NCBI RefSeq assembly: GCF_000091325.1
Contig: NC_014012.1
Span: 3,803,685 to 3,867,684, forward strand
DNA from: Shewanella violacea DSS12
GTDB lineage: Bacteria > Pseudomonadota > Gammaproteobacteria > Enterobacterales > Shewanellaceae
Length of the DNA: 64,000 nt
Direction: 5' to 3'
This document shows positions 25,572 through 35,801 of this stretch, piece after piece. Made by a program: the position numbers and the translations under genes. The stretch's first letter is position 1, and every line of letters starts with the position of its first letter. The notes beneath the pieces were generated by a model, which was given only the letters and a program-made list of their open reading frames with translations, was not told the DNA's origin and did not search any database.

Positions 25572-26414
25572 CTAACGTGGAAATCTGCCTAAGGTACATC
25601 TGTCGTTACTGCCAAAATCTCTAACAGTCGCGACATTCTCATAGCCAAGCTCAATCATCTTTTTCCTAAGCTGAATGGCTTGCTCATAGCCATGTTCCAG
25701 CAGCAGGTAGCCGCCGGGAGCTAGATAGTCTCTAGCACTCGAGGCTATATGATAAAGGTCGGCAAAGCCCGCTTCACCGGCAGTCAATGCACTCTGAGGT
25801 TCAAACCTGACATCACCTTGATCCAGATGTGCATCGGTCTCATCAATATAAGGCGGATTAGAGACGATGAGATTAAAGTCATAACAGGTTACCGAATCAA
25901 ACCAATCACTCTTGATTATCTCCACCTGTTGCAACTTGAGGTGCGCCCGATTCGCTTTTGCCAGTGCCACAGCCTCGATGATCTTGTCGACAGCAGTGAT
26001 CTGCCACTGACTCTTCTCATAGGCCAAAGAAAGTGCAATCGCGCCGGTACCTGTGCCTAAATCCAGCACCTTAGCATTTTCAGCTAAGGGAAGGTTTAAC
26101 GCTGTTTCAACTAAAATCTCGGTATCCGGACGCGGGATAAGCGTCGTAGGATTAACCATGAAAGGCAGAGACCAAAACTCTCTTTCACCGACAATATGCG
26201 CAATGGGAGTACCCAGCACACGACGGTGAACCATCTTAGTGTAATCAACCACCTGCTCCGATGCTAGACGCTCATCAGGCCAGGTATACAAGTAGCCACG
26301 CTGTTTGTGAATGATATGTAGTAACATCACCTCGGCATCGAGCTTAGGTGTATCTGAGACATCGACCAATTGGGGCGCAGCCCAATCTATGGCTCCAGCT
26401 AGAGTCTGGCGCAA
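25572..26414 (-). CDS. prmC: Peptide chain release factor N5-glutamine methyltransferase
   Basis: 280 residues. Methylates the Gln of the GGQ motif in release factors RF1 and RF2 using S-adenosylmethionine. N-terminal helical domain, then a Rossmann methyltransferase: V-L-D-L-G-T-G-T-G-A-I-A-L (about 114-126) binds the cofactor and N-P-P-Y (about 187) binds the substrate glutamine. The start is TTG at 26412-26414 behind AAGGAAAT. It lies 59 bp after prfA, its substrate gene, as in most gammaproteobacteria. Confidence 0.95.
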   Translation of the reverse strand: MRQTLAGAIDWAAPQLVDVSDTPKLDAEVMLLHIIHKQRGYLYTWPDERLASEQVVDYTKMVHRRVLGTPIAHIVGEREFWSLPFMVNPTTLIPRPDTEILVETALNLPLAENAKVLDLGTGTGAIALSLAYEKSQWQITAVDKIIEAVALAKANRAHLKLQQVEIIKSDWFDSVTCYDFNLIVSNPPYIDETDAHLDQGDVRFEPQSALTAGEAGFADLYHIASSARDYLAPGGYLLLEHGYEQAIQLRKKMIELGYENVATVRDFGSNDRCTLGRFPR

Positions 26415-26473
26415 GGGATTTCCTTAGTTTGATGCTTATTTAAAGCGCGTTAAGAGGAGGGTGTTCCCAAGGA

Positions 26474-27559
26474 TCACCCTTCAGACAAGGCCGCTAACAT
26501 ATCGGCTTGGTTTTCTTGCATCAAAGGAACGATCAGCACATCCAATTCACCTTCCATCACGTCATTGAGACGATAGAGAGTCAGGTTGATTCGATGATCA
26601 CTAACACGCCCCTGGGGGTAGTTATAAGTACGAATACGCTCGGAACGATCGCCACTACCGACTAAATTACGGCGAGTAGTCTCTTCGGCACTACGACGCT
26701 TCTCATCTTCAACCGCTTGAATACGAGCAGAGAGTACGCTCATGGCCTGAGCACGGTTCTTATGCTGTGAACGTTGATCTTGGCATTCAACTACAATACC
26801 CGATGGTATATGAGTAAGACGGATTGCTGAATCAGTTTTGTTGACGTGCTGTCCACCAGCGCCAGAAGCGCGGAACGTATCCACCTTCAAGTCTGCCGGG
26901 TTTATCTTAATCGCCTCGGCTTCCGGTACTTCTGCAAGAACTGCAACAGTACAAGCTGAGGTATGAACACGGCCTTGAGATTCAGTTTCAGGTACACGTT
27001 GGACTCTGTGTCCACCGGACTCAAACTTGAGCCTACCGTAAACACCTTCGCCGGATACTTTAATGATGACCTCTTTAAAGCCACCATGTTCACCCTCGTT
27101 AGCGTTCATGATCTCAGTCTGCCAACGATTAGTTTCGAAATATCGAGTGTACATACGGTACAGGTCACCGGCAAAAATAGCGGCTTCATCGCCACCTGCG
27201 CCAGCACGAATTTCAACGAAAGCATTATTGTCATCGTTAGGATCTTTTGGCAGTAGCAAGATCTGCAGCTCATCTTCAAGCTTCACGATGATAGACTTAG
27301 CGTCTTTCATCTCCTCCTGCGCCATCTCTTTGATCTCAGGGTCATTTTCGCTCAACATCTCTTTCGCAGCGTCTAGATCTTCAGTCGCTTGCTGAAAGGC
27401 TTTGAATGTGGCAACGACATCTTCAAGCTGGGAATACTCTTTCGAGAGTGCACGAAAACGGTCCTGATCTGATATAACGCCAGGATCGCTCAACAGAGCC
27501 AATACTTCTTCATTACGCTCAAGCAAGCCTTCAAGCTTGCGGATAACACTATCCTTCAT
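26474..27559 (-). CDS. prfA: Peptide chain release factor 1
   Basis: 361 residues, the usual RF1 length. Reads UAA and UAG stop codons and triggers peptide release. The G-A-G-G-Q-H-V-N motif (about 233-240) contains the catalytic GGQ, and the codon-recognition region has the RF1-type P-x-T context. Cytosolic. It starts 13 bp after hemA, so hemA-prfA-prmC is one operon. Confidence 0.96.
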   Translation of the reverse strand: MKDSVIRKLEGLLERNEEVLALLSDPGVISDQDRFRALSKEYSQLEDVVATFKAFQQATEDLDAAKEMLSENDPEIKEMAQEEMKDAKSIIVKLEDELQILLLPKDPNDDNNAFVEIRAGAGGDEAAIFAGDLYRMYTRYFETNRWQTEIMNANEGEHGGFKEVIIKVSGEGVYGRLKFESGGHRVQRVPETESQGRVHTSACTVAVLAEVPEAEAIKINPADLKVDTFRASGAGGQHVNKTDSAIRLTHIPSGIVVECQDQRSQHKNRAQAMSVLSARIQAVEDEKRRSAEETTRRNLVGSGDRSERIRTYNYPQGRVSDHRINLTLYRLNDVMEGELDVLIVPLMQENQADMLAALSEG

Positions 27560-27572
27560 TAAAACGTTAACC

Positions 27573-28823
27573 TTAGTTTTTATCTAATCCGAGCGCAGTT
27601 CTGAGCTGGCCAATGCTATTAAGATCACCTTGGCGGCTAGCTGCAGTCAAGGCTTGAGTTGGTGCATGGATCAATTTATTAGTTAACTTATTTGCGAGTT
27701 CGAGTAGCAGTTGTTCGCTATCTCCCCCTTGGGCTAACTTTTTAATTGCTCGCTCAACTAGCTCATCTTTTATCGCCATGCTTTGGCTGCGATATTCACG
27801 GATACTGTCTACCGACTCTAATGAGCGGACCCATTCCATGAAAAGATGTGACTCTTCTTCTGCAATTATCTCAGCTTGCTCGGCAGCCTCTCTTCTTGAG
27901 GCCATATTCTGTTCTATGATGCTGTGCAGGTCATCCACTGTGTAGAGGAAAGCATCGTCAAGCTCGGCCACCTGGGATTCAATATCTCGAGGAACTGCTA
28001 TATCAACCAATAACATAGGCTGATGACGACGCTGCTTCAGCGCTTTTTCTACCATGCCTTTACCGAGTATCGGTAATGGACTCGCGGTAGATGATATCAC
28101 GATATCGGCCTGAGGGAGAAAATCAGGGATCTGCTCAAGTGTGATAGCCGTTGCACCGAACTCCTCACACATGCCTTGGGCGCGTGAGAGTGTGCGGTTG
28201 GCCACTATCATAGAGTCAACACCGGAATCTTTTAAATGTCTGGCAACCAGTTCGATTGTCTCCCCGGCACCAATTAGCAAGACTTTCGTCGCACTCAATG
28301 CTGAGAAGATATGTTTAGCCATACTCACGGCTGCAAATGCAACAGACACAGCGGCGGCACCGATCTCGGTTTCAGTTCTGACTTTCTTGGCTACCGAGAA
28401 AGTATTTTGAAACATACGGTCCATGGTGATGGCAACCGTTCCGGCTTCTTTTGCCTTAGCAAATGATTGCTTTACCTGACCCAAGATTTGCGGCTCGCCA
28501 AGAATAAGTGAATCTAATCCCGATGAAACACGCATCAAGTGCTGTACCACAGCTTGACCTTGGTATTTGTACAGGCAAGACGCAATTTCTTCGTGGGAGA
28601 CTTGGTGATATTCTTCCAGCCAGCGCACGACCTCAGATTCATCTGCGTTATTGGTATACAGCTCAGTACGGTTACAGGTTGAAATGATCACAGCTTCGCC
28701 GGTCTTAGTACGACTCGCCAGACTTTTCATTGCATCATGAATTTTATCTGGAGAAAACGCGACCTTTTCACGCAGGTCAACCGTGGCTGTTTTGTGATTA
28801 ATACCGATTGCTACAAGGGTCAT
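27573..28823 (-). CDS. hemA: Glutamyl-tRNA reductase
   Basis: 416 residues. First step of the C5 tetrapyrrole pathway: NADPH-dependent reduction of glutamyl-tRNA to glutamate-1-semialdehyde. The catalytic Cys is in S-T-C-N-R-T-E-L-Y (about 48-56). Also visible are [13 protein letters not shown] (about 105), a nucleotide-binding L-L-I-G-A-G-E-T (about 181), and the C-terminal dimerisation helix. First gene of the hemA-prfA-prmC operon and divergent from lolB across 269 bp that must hold both promoters. Confidence 0.95.
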   Translation of the reverse strand: MTLVAIGINHKTATVDLREKVAFSPDKIHDAMKSLASRTKTGEAVIISTCNRTELYTNNADESEVVRWLEEYHQVSHEEIASCLYKYQGQAVVQHLMRVSSGLDSLILGEPQILGQVKQSFAKAKEAGTVAITMDRMFQNTFSVAKKVRTETEIGAAAVSVAFAAVSMAKHIFSALSATKVLLIGAGETIELVARHLKDSGVDSMIVANRTLSRAQGMCEEFGATAITLEQIPDFLPQADIVISSTASPLPILGKGMVEKALKQRRHQPMLLVDIAVPRDIESQVAELDDAFLYTVDDLHSIIEQNMASRREAAEQAEIIAEEESHLFMEWVRSLESVDSIREYRSQSMAIKDELVERAIKKLAQGGDSEQLLLELANKLTNKLIHAPTQALTAASRQGDLNSIGQLRTALGLDKN

Positions 28824-29092
28824 CTGACTCGTTCTGATTTATTGGTATTTCATTTATTGTGGGACATTCTACTTAATTGAATGAACTAAAAACAGAATAG
28901 GATTAACAAAACCGAATAATAATCTCAGTTCTTGCCCATTTATCCAATTTAAGATCACTGATTTTCCGCACTATTGAGTAATTTTTTCCTCTTAATGCGA
29001 CGAGACATACTGCCTATTTCGCATTTAGGACTGGTATTCTGAACAAGCCTTCGTATCATATAGAGTCTTACTATCAGCCATAGACAAATAAT

Positions 29093-29755
29093 TTGAGCCA
29101 TATCACAAAAATACCTCTCTTATTGGTGATCCTGAGCCTAAGTTTGCTTTCAGCATGTACTACGACTCCGACTAACTTGGTCCCGATACAGGTCGAGAAA
29201 GTATCTCAAGCTAACGCTTGGGAGATGCAAGGCAAACTCGCAGTCAGAACCCCACAAGACAATTTCAGCACAAATTTATATTGGCTTCACACACAAAAAA
29301 AAGATGAACTCAAGCTCACCACTATGCTCGGCACAACTCTTCTGACCTTAACGACAGAGCATGGAATGACCCGCTTAGAAGTTGATGGCAAAACATATGA
29401 GCACCATGATGCTCAGCAGCTATTAACCAATGTCACAGGTTGGTCAATCCCTGTCAGTGCTTTACCTTTATGGATAACGGGACAAGTATCGCCAGATGAT
29501 GAAGTTGACTCATTTGATGAAAAGAATAGGCCAGTAAGCTTATTTACGCCATTAGAGACGCCCCAATGGCGGGTTGAATTTCTCAAGTGGCAGCAGCAAA
29601 GTGGTGCTCAGATCCCTAGATTACTGCAATTAAAGAGAACAGATCTACGACTGAAAATACAGGTTAATCAATGGCAAGCACTCGCTACTAGTGATCTAAC
29701 GCCCTCGACAAATCAACTTAAAAACAATATTCAAGTTAATGCGAGTTCACGTTGA
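29093..29755 (+). CDS. lolB: Outer-membrane lipoprotein receptor LolB
   Basis: 220 residues. Accepts lipoproteins from LolA and inserts them in the outer membrane; itself a lipoprotein with lipobox L-S-A-C (Cys at residue 22). [10 protein letters not shown] and L-P-L-W-I-T-G lie in the LolB fold. The start is TTG at 29093 with only a weak ribosome binding site; no ATG gives a proper signal peptide. Its TGA overlaps the first base of the ispE ATG. Same lolB-ispE-prs order as E. coli. Confidence 0.92.
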   Translation: MSHITKIPLLLVILSLSLLSACTTTPTNLVPIQVEKVSQANAWEMQGKLAVRTPQDNFSTNLYWLHTQKKDELKLTTMLGTTLLTLTTEHGMTRLEVDGKTYEHHDAQQLLTNVTGWSIPVSALPLWITGQVSPDDEVDSFDEKNRPVSLFTPLETPQWRVEFLKWQQQSGAQIPRLLQLKRTDLRLKIQVNQWQALATSDLTPSTNQLKNNIQVNASSR

Positions 29756-30612
29756 TGAAAGACACGAATTTGTCACTAGCTTGGCCTGCTCCAGCAAAGC
29801 TAAACCTATTTTTACACATTAATAATCAACGTGATGATGGCTACCATGAATTGCAGACTCTATTTCAATTTGTCGATTATTGTGACTATTTAGACTTTAA
29901 AGTCACCCAGTCATCCGAGTTGAAATTACATTCAAACATGAATAGCTCTGTCGCTGATTGTGATAACTTAATTCTCTTAGCCGCAAAATCATTACAAAAA
30001 TTTTGTAATTGCCAAAAAGGCGCAGAAATTTGGCTGGATAAACGCTTGCCTATGGGGGGAGGAATAGGGGGAGGTTCATCCGATGCAGCCACCACTTTAG
30101 TGGCATTAAATGCACTGTGGAACACCCAATTATCTAAGGCTCAACTCATGGGTTTAGGTTTAAAACTTGGTGCCGATGTACCTGTTTTTATTAATGGTTT
30201 GTCTGCATTTGCCGAAGGTGTAGGCGAGAAGTTGCTCCCCGTTACGCCGAAAGAATATTGGTACCTAGTCCTAATACCCGATGTACATGTTTCCACTGCT
30301 GTGGTATTTCAAGATCCACAACTTACCCGTGATACTCCTAAGCTGGACATTGACACCTTAATGAGTGCCCCTTGGAAAAATGATTGCCAAGATTTTGTCG
30401 TTAAACGCTACCCTCAAGTTGCCAACACCTTGGGCTGGCTGGTAGAATATGCGCCGTCTAGAATGACTGGAACCGGTGCCTGTATTTTCGGTCAGTTCGA
30501 ACTAGAGCATCAAGCCTTAGAGGTCCTGGCTCAATTGCCTAAGGACATGCTAGGTTTTGTCGCTAAAGGGACAAATATATCGCCTCTAGAGTCGCGTTTA
30601 ACTCGACTCTAG
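29755..30612 (+). CDS. ispE: 4-diphosphocytidyl-2-C-methyl-D-erythritol kinase
   Basis: 285 residues. GHMP kinase of the MEP isoprenoid pathway that phosphorylates the 2-hydroxyl of CDP-methylerythritol. Key features: [10 protein letters not shown] near the N-terminus and the ATP-binding [14 protein letters not shown] (about 101-114). The C-terminal T-G-T-G-A-C-I-F is the third GHMP motif. The ATG at 29755 is used (1-bp TGATG overlap with lolB); the TTG one codon earlier is less likely. Confidence 0.95.
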   Translation: MKDTNLSLAWPAPAKLNLFLHINNQRDDGYHELQTLFQFVDYCDYLDFKVTQSSELKLHSNMNSSVADCDNLILLAAKSLQKFCNCQKGAEIWLDKRLPMGGGIGGGSSDAATTLVALNALWNTQLSKAQLMGLGLKLGADVPVFINGLSAFAEGVGEKLLPVTPKEYWYLVLIPDVHVSTAVVFQDPQLTRDTPKLDIDTLMSAPWKNDCQDFVVKRYPQVANTLGWLVEYAPSRMTGTGACIFGQFELEHQALEVLAQLPKDMLGFVAKGTNISPLESRLTRL

Positions 30613-30682
30613 AAGCTAAGCTCTGGAGTAGACCTAACTTACTCCAGCCATTAAAATGAAGCATACGCCTGAGGTTCATACA

Positions 30683-31630
30683 GTGCCTGACATTAAACTT
30701 TTTGCTGGTAACGCAACACCTGCTCTCGCTAAGAAGATAGCCGAACGTCTATTCTGCAAACTTGGAGACGCAGCAGTAGGCGTGTTCAGCGACGGGGAAA
30801 TCAGTGTCCAGATAAACGAAAATGTACGTGGTGCGGATGTCTTTATCATTCAATCTACTTGTGCACCGACCAACGATAACTTGATGGAACTTATCGTTAT
30901 GGTTGACGCATTACGCCGTGCATCAGCCGGACGTATCACCGCAGTAATCCCTTACTTCGGTTACGCTCGTCAAGATCGACGCGTACGTAGTGCTCGAGTC
31001 CCTATTACAGCTAAAGTTGTCGCAGACTTCCTATCAAGCGTTGGTGTTGACCGCGTCTTGACTTGTGACCTACATGCTGAACAGATCCAAGGCTTCTTCG
31101 ATGTTCCTGTAGATAACGTATTTGGTAGCCCTGTGTTACTAGAAGATATGCTCTCAAGGGATCTTGATAACCCAGTCGTTGTTTCTCCTGATATCGGTGG
31201 TGTTGTTCGTGCCAGAGCAGTTGCTAAACTGCTTGATGATTCTGATCTAGCTATTATTGATAAGCGTCGTCCACAGGCTAACGTTGCTCAGGTAATGCAC
31301 ATTATTGGTGATGTTCAAGGCCGTGACTGCATCATAGTCGATGATATGATCGATACTGGTGGCACTCTGTGTAAAGCAGCCGAAGCCCTGAAAGAACATG
31401 GCGCTAACCGCGTATTTGCTTACGCCACTCACCCAGTATTTTCGGGTAATGCGGCTAAAAATATCGCCGAGTCTGTTATCGATGAAATTATCGTTACCGA
31501 TACAATCCCCCTAGACAAGGATATTGCGGCACTTGATAAAGTCACTCAATTGTCTATGTCTGCACTTCTAGCCGAAGCTATCCGTCGTGTTAGCAACGAA
31601 GAGTCTATCTCTGCGATGTTTAAACACTAG
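30683..31630 (+). CDS. prs: Ribose-phosphate pyrophosphokinase (PRPP synthetase)
   Basis: Makes PRPP from ribose-5-phosphate and ATP for nucleotide, His, Trp and NAD synthesis. The GTG at 30683 gives [10 protein letters not shown] and exactly 315 residues, the E. coli length; GAGGT lies 7 nt upstream. The ATG at 30656 would add nine unconserved residues. Motifs: [18 protein letters not shown] catalytic flexible loop (about 98-106), and the PRPP loop [10 protein letters not shown] (about 220-229). Position 3 of the loop region reads A-V-G-V-F-S-D, a normal variant. Confidence 0.95.
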   Translation: MPDIKLFAGNATPALAKKIAERLFCKLGDAAVGVFSDGEISVQINENVRGADVFIIQSTCAPTNDNLMELIVMVDALRRASAGRITAVIPYFGYARQDRRVRSARVPITAKVVADFLSSVGVDRVLTCDLHAEQIQGFFDVPVDNVFGSPVLLEDMLSRDLDNPVVVSPDIGGVVRARAVAKLLDDSDLAIIDKRRPQANVAQVMHIIGDVQGRDCIIVDDMIDTGGTLCKAAEALKEHGANRVFAYATHPVFSGNAAKNIAESVIDEIIVTDTIPLDKDIAALDKVTQLSMSALLAEAIRRVSNEESISAMFKH

Positions 31631-31652
31631 TCAGTATCTGCTGGAAATGATT

Positions 31653-31679
31653 AAAGGCACTCTTACGAGTGCCTTTTTT
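31653..31679 (+). terminator. Terminator after prs
   Basis: AAAGGCACTC-TTAC-GAGTGCCTTTTTT: a 10-bp stem with tetraloop and T-run. Confidence 0.95.
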
Positions 31680-31680
31680 A

Positions 31681-32329
31681 TGCCTGATACTTTATAAAAA
31701 CATATTCTTGTAATGGGTCAGCCCCAATGTGTCCCCCCTGCTTTCTCACCTAGAAACTGACCCAAGCAGCATACTGTTCAAATGATGCTAGAGGTAGAGG
31801 CCCTAAATAACTGACAAGCCACTGTCAGTGAATAAAAGCAAATGCCCACACCTAGACACCAAAATCTAAATCAAACCTGCTTAGCCTAGCTAAACGGACC
31901 TCCTAGCGGTTCTATTTAAACCAGTCCCCGTTTAAGCCAGAGCATCTCTAAACTAGGGCACTTCTAACAGAGACTTTTAATCAAAGTACTCCCCCACAGA
32001 CTCTGATTTTACATCCAGTTCTAAATACCAAGAAGCAAGCGACTCGGAAAAATCTAAGTATAAAAAAATGAGTAAAAAATAGATTTCTTCATTTCAAATT
32101 TTAGTTGTTACATTTTTGCTTTAAAAAGGTAGTACTAGAAGCAGCCTCCCCTTATGTCAGGAGAGTTGCCACACCCAATATCTATTGATAATAACGCACC
32201 AAAACCTAAATCTGGCCCTTCTCCGGTAAAGCCCCCTATTTCTTATAAGACTCTTTATAAACCAAACTCTCCAGCCCTGCATCTAGTCGTAACCAGTAAA
32301 GCATTTATAAAAATGACAAATTTCAGACA
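31681..32329. other. Gene-poor stretch with tRNA-cluster debris
   Basis: No supported gene. The left part (to about 32100) shows nothing assignable apart from short echoes such as CAAAGTACTCCC and GATTTTACATCC that recur nearer the tRNA genes. The right part includes a decayed tRNA-Leu relic described separately. Confidence 0.55.
32150..32245 (-). pseudogene. Very decayed tRNA-Leu relic
   Basis: Keeps CACACC, the anticodon-arm stretch CCTAAATCTGGC (32209-32220) and GTCAGGAGAGTTGCC, which parallels TTCAGGAGAATTATC in the relic at 32388. The cloverleaf is lost. The transcribed strand is minus, as for the functional genes. Confidence 0.5.
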
Positions 32330-32356
32330 CAAAAAAGCCCGTCGTAAAGACAGGCT
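32330..32356 (-). terminator. Second terminator copy beyond the tRNA cluster
   Basis: Duplicate of the hairpin at 32597-32623, with the same ATTTCAGACACAAAAAA flank. Minus strand: AGCCTGTC, TTTAC, GACGGGCT, then T-run. Confidence 0.75.
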
Positions 32357-32387
32357 TTCAGTTTAAACTTTCCGTTATAGAAAGAAG

Positions 32388-32483
32388 TGGTACGGGAAGA
32401 GAGACTCCCCCCTTGATTCAGGAGAATTATCACACCTAACGCCAGCAGAACCTAAATCTGGCAGGTCTCCAATAAAGCGCCCT
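32388..32483 (-). pseudogene. Decayed tRNA-Leu gene
   Basis: Begins with the intact 3' end pattern TGGTACGGGAAGAGAGACT and keeps GCAGAACCTAAATCTGGC (anticodon arm), but about 16 extra bases interrupt the T arm and the 5' half is altered (GGTCTCCAATAAAGCGCC). Followed on the minus strand by its own terminator copy. Confidence 0.75.
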
Positions 32484-32596
32484 ATTTCTAACAAAGATTT
32501 TTCTGAACCAAAGTACTCCCGTACTGACTCCTGCCTTGCACTTATTAGCTAACTGTAACCATTAAAGTGTTCAGGTGAAAACAACAAATTTCAGAC

Positions 32597-32623
32597 ACAA
32601 AAAAGCCCGTCGTAAGACAGGCT
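32597..32623 (-). terminator. Terminator of the tRNA operon
   Basis: Minus strand AGCCTGTC-TTAC-GACGGGCT followed by TTTTTTGTG, 17 nt beyond the CCA end of the last intact tRNA-Leu. Confidence 0.85.
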
Positions 32624-32639
32624 TTTCTGTTTAAATAAA

Positions 32640-32724
<85 letters not shown>

Positions 32725-32769
32725 ACTGCATCAGTTTTACATCCTGATTAAGATGATAGGCTAAGAGAT

Positions 32770-32807
32770 AAATCTGGCGTGTCTAATATCAACACCACCA
32801 CTCCCGC
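32770..32807 (-). pseudogene. tRNA-Leu 5'-half fragment
   Basis: AAATCTGGCGTGTCTA...CACCACTCCCGC matches the 5' half of tRNA-Leu with CCAATTC replaced by ATATCAACAC. Similar, more decayed pieces lie at 33031-33061 and 33463-33494 and share the same ATATCAACAC change. Confidence 0.75.
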
Positions 32808-32893
32808 ACTGCATCAGTTTTACATCTTGAATAGATGATTTTAGTTTTACATCTTATTTAGGATGAAAACAGATAAAACATCTGTTTTAAAAA

Positions 32894-32978
<85 letters not shown>

Positions 32979-33030
32979 ACTGACTTCAATTTTACATCTA
33001 GAAAAGATGGCAGTTAGGAAGATAAAAACG

Positions 33031-33061
33031 GCGTGTCTAATATCAACACAACCACTCCTGC
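33031..33061 (-). pseudogene. tRNA-Leu 5'-half fragment
   Basis: GCGTGTCTAATATCAACACAACCACTCCTGC, listed as key sequence GCGTGTCTA plus CCACTCCTGC; a decayed relative of 32770-32807. Confidence 0.6.
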
Positions 33062-33180
33062 ACTGCACTGCATCAAGTTTACATCCTGATTAAGATGTTT
33101 GGAATTAAAGCCGCCTATATATAAATATAGCACGAGTTAAATTCACTCTCTAGTTTACCATCTTGAGTAGATGTAAAAAG

Positions 33181-33255
33181 TGGCTGGGGTACCAGGATTC
33201 GAACCTGGGGATGCCGAGATCAAAACCCGGTGCCTTACCGCTTGGCGATACCCCA
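33181..33255 (-). tRNA. tRNA-Gln (UUG), copy 3
   Basis: 75 nt. Starts TGGGGTATCGCC; anticodon loop TTTTGAT gives TTG; T loop TTCGAAT; acceptor stem TGGGGTA with TACCCCA, then GCCA. All arms intact. Confidence 0.96.
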
Positions 33256-33328
33256 ACAAATTTCTTACTAAACTACAGACTCTAGTGACTACTTGCGCAG
33301 CTAAAACAGCCTATAACCTTTTTAATAA

Positions 33329-33413
<85 letters not shown>

Positions 33414-33462
33414 ACTGACTTCAATTTCACATCTAGAAAAGATGGCAGTTCGGAAGATAAAC

Positions 33463-33494
33463 GGCATGTCAAATATCAACACCACTACTTCTGT
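33463..33494 (-). pseudogene. tRNA-Leu 5'-half fragment, strongly decayed
   Basis: GGCATGTCAAATATCAACAC followed by CACTACTTCTGT parallels the fragments at 32770 and 33031. Confidence 0.5.
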
Positions 33495-33551
33495 ACTGCA
33501 TCAAGTTTACATCCTGACTAAGATGACTCTATTTTACATCCTGAGAAAGAT

Positions 33552-33595
33552 GCTTGTGAATAATGAGACTTGAACCTAAGCACTAGACCTCATTT
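33552..33595 (-). pseudogene. tRNA-Met 3'-half relic
   Basis: GTGAATAATGAGACTTGAACCTAAG resembles the tRNA-Met 3' half (GTAGCAATAGCGGGACTTGAACCTGCG) and follows the same CATCCTGAGAAAGATG spacer. The pattern is quoted in parts only; no cloverleaf remains. Confidence 0.5.
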
Positions 33596-33629
33596 AACAC
33601 TTCACTCTATTTTTACATCTTGAGAAAGA

Positions 33630-33706
33630 TGGTAGCAATAGCGGGACTTGAACCTGCGACCCCAGCATTATGAATGCTGTGCTCTAACCAGCTGAGCTAT
33701 ATTGCC
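33630..33706 (-). tRNA. tRNA-Met (CAU, elongator type), copy 2
   Basis: 77 nt. GGCAATATAGCTCAG start, anticodon loop TTCATAA (CAT), T loop TTCAAGT, CCA encoded. Resembles E. coli metT/metU rather than the initiator, which would lack the G1-pairing seen here (G1-T72 wobble). Confidence 0.94.
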
Positions 33707-33741
33707 ACTTAAACCAATCGATACGTTATCACGTATAAAAA

Positions 33742-33816
33742 TGGCTGGGGTACCAGGATTCGAACCTGGGGATGCCGAGATCAAAACCCGGTGCCTTACC
33801 GCTTGGCGATACCCCA
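33742..33816 (-). tRNA. tRNA-Gln (UUG), copy 2
   Basis: 75 nt, same sequence pattern as the copy at 33181; anticodon TTG, CCA encoded. Confidence 0.96.
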
Positions 33817-33848
33817 ATAATCTTTTAGATTATTGAAACGTGAGAAAT

Positions 33849-33923
33849 TGGCTGGGGTACCAGGATTCGAACCTGGGAATGCCGAGATCAAAACCCGGTG
33901 CCTTACCGCTTGGCGATACCCCA
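33849..33923 (-). tRNA. tRNA-Gln (UUG), copy 1
   Basis: 75 nt, anticodon TTG. Differs from the other two by one base in the T stem region (CATTCCCAGG instead of CATCCCCAGG). Confidence 0.96.
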
Positions 33924-33970
33924 ATCAAAACACGTTTCGAACAACAGGATAACCTATCATTCAATATAAA

Positions 33971-34055
<85 letters not shown>

Positions 34056-34119
34056 ACATACCTCTAGTTTTACATCTTGGAGAAAGATGCCCAAGTTTTA
34101 CATCCTGAGAAAGATGATA

Positions 34120-34165
34120 GTGAATAATGAGACTTGAACCTAAGTTCGAGAACTCAATTAACACT
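34120..34165 (-). pseudogene. tRNA-Met 3'-half relic
   Basis: GTGAATAATGAGACTTGAAC at 34120-34139 is the same decayed piece as at 33552, again right after a CATCCTGAGAAAGATG spacer and just upstream of an intact tRNA-Met. Confidence 0.5.
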
Positions 34166-34191
34166 GCCTCAATTTAGCATCCTGAGAAAGA

Positions 34192-34268
34192 TGGTAGCAA
34201 TAGCGGGACTTGAACCTGCGACCCCAGCATTATGAATGCTGTGCTCTAACCAGCTGAGCTATATTGCC
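34192..34268 (-). tRNA. tRNA-Met (CAU, elongator type), copy 1
   Basis: 77 nt, essentially the same as the copy at 33630. First gene of the operon. The order Met-Leu-Gln-Gln-Met-(Leu)-Gln resembles the E. coli metT operon, which also neighbours ubiF-miaB. Confidence 0.95.
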
Positions 34269-34278
34269 TCTTCACACT

Positions 34279-34299
34279 CGTTCCTCTTGGTGAGGAACG
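34279..34299 (-). promoter_or_regulatory. Leader hairpin of the tRNA operon
   Basis: CGTTCCTC-TTGGT-GAGGAACG, an 8-bp perfect stem between the promoter and the first tRNA-Met. Possibly a processing or antitermination element. Confidence 0.6.
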
Positions 34300-34305
34300 G
34301 GGCGT

Positions 34306-34334
34306 ATTATGCTTATTCAGCGTATTGAGGTCAA
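34306..34334 (-). promoter_or_regulatory. Promoter of the tRNA operon
   Basis: Minus strand: TTGACC (-35, 34329-34334), 17-bp spacer, CATAAT (-10, 34306-34311), then the GC-rich discriminator ACGCCCCG typical of stringently controlled stable-RNA promoters. The 308 bp between the first tRNA and ychF (34269-34576) contain only this promoter, the leader hairpin and the ychF terminator. Confidence 0.8.
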
Positions 34335-34474
34335 CCGCTTTTTTCGCTAATTGAAACTAAATCTTCCGTTCGGCTATTACTTCACCAAACTGAGCAGCAG
34401 ATGCACAAATATAGCTGCTTAAATGAGATGAAGGTAACGAACAGGCCAGAAAGTGCTCTGCATTAAAAAGCGAA

Positions 34475-34503
34475 AAAGGCTCAATGAATACCATTGAGCC
34501 TTT
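34475..34503 (-). terminator. Terminator after ychF
   Basis: Minus strand AAAGGCTCAATG-GTATT-CATTGAGCCTTTTT: 12-bp stem with T-run. Confidence 0.9.
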
Positions 34504-34576
34504 ATTAGATCACCAACTAAGCCATGAAATTAAACTTCATGCCCTAATATGAGTATGAGCAAAGGGGTCTAAACGC

Positions 34577-35668
34577 TTATACGTTAAAGAGGAAATGCAT
34601 AACATCTCCATCTTTCACTATGTAAGACTTTCCTTCTACCTTTAGCTTACCAGCCTCTTTGGCACCGGCCTCACCTTTATAAGTGATAAAGTCGTCATAA
34701 GCCATGACTTGGGCACGAATGAAGCCACGTTCAAAATCTGTATGGATCACGCCGGCAGCTTGTGGTGCTGTGGCACCGATTGCTACGGTCCAGGCTCGAA
34801 CCTCTTTAACACCCGCGGTAAAGTATGTTTGCAGTGTCAGTAAATCGTAACCTGCACGAATAACACGATCTAATCCAGGCTCTTCCAGACCAAGATCAGC
34901 CATAAACTCATTGCGGTCTTCAGGATCCATCTCTCCAAGCTCTGATTCAATCGAGGCACATACAGCCACAACAACCGCATTCTCTTTCCCTGCAATCTCA
35001 CGAACTGTATCTAGATGCGGATTGTCTTCGAAACCATCATCGGCTACGTTAGCGATATACATGGTAGGCTTTAGAGTCAAGAAGTTCAGGTAAGCGACAG
35101 CGGCTTTCTCTTCGACCGACAAGTCTAAAGAACGTAACATTGTGCCTTCGTTTAAAGGAGCAAGCATCTTCTCAAGCACTGCGACTTCAAATTTAGCCTC
35201 TTGATCACCACCTTTAGCACGCTTTGCCTGACGATGAATAGCACGCTCACATGAATCCAGATCTGCCAAAGCAAGTTCTGTATTAATGACTTCAATGTCT
35301 TCGGCTGGTGAGATTTTATTAGCGACATGCACTATGTTTTCATCTTCGAAACAACGCACAACATGACCGATGGCATCTGTTTCACGAATATTCGCCAGGA
35401 ACTTATTACCTAGACCTTCGCCTTTAGAGGCTCCGGCAACCAAGCCTGCAATATCTACAAACTCCATCGTTGTTGGTAATACACGCTCAGGGTTAACTAT
35501 CTCGGCTAAGGCATCGAGACGAGCGTCAGGTACAGGCACGACACCTGTGTTGGGTTCGATTGTACAAAACGGAAAGTTGGACGCTTCGATGCCAGCTTTA
35601 GTTAACGCATTAAATAACGTTGATTTACCTACGTTTGGCAAGCCAACGATGCCACATTTAAAACCCAT
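34577..35668 (-). CDS. ychF: Redox-regulated P-loop ATPase YchF (Obg-like)
   Basis: 363 residues. Obg-family P-loop protein preferring ATP; binds ribosomes and is linked to oxidative stress and translation. G1 motif G-L-P-N-V-G-K-S-T (about 9-17), G3 D-I-A-G-L-V (about 73), a coiled-coil insert near 130-160, and the C-terminal TGS-like domain ending [15 protein letters not shown]. The N-V-A-D motif at the G4 place (instead of N-K-x-D) is the basis of ATP preference in this family. Cotranscribed with or just after pth, 133 bp upstream, as in many gammaproteobacteria. Confidence 0.95.
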   Translation of the reverse strand: MGFKCGIVGLPNVGKSTLFNALTKAGIEASNFPFCTIEPNTGVVPVPDARLDALAEIVNPERVLPTTMEFVDIAGLVAGASKGEGLGNKFLANIRETDAIGHVVRCFEDENIVHVANKISPAEDIEVINTELALADLDSCERAIHRQAKRAKGGDQEAKFEVAVLEKMLAPLNEGTMLRSLDLSVEEKAAVAYLNFLTLKPTMYIANVADDGFEDNPHLDTVREIAGKENAVVVAVCASIESELGEMDPEDRNEFMADLGLEEPGLDRVIRAGYDLLTLQTYFTAGVKEVRAWTVAIGATAPQAAGVIHTDFERGFIRAQVMAYDDFITYKGEAGAKEAGKLKVEGKSYIVKDGDVMHFLFNV

Positions 35669-35801
35669 ATCTATACCTTTAATATCAATAGTAAACTAAC
35701 AGTAGTACTGCTAGTTAAGTTCTTAAAGAAGTCACTAAGCGTCACTTCATCAAATTTTTGCTATAAACCAATGCGGTTTAAGACTTAAACAAATACACTT
35801 T

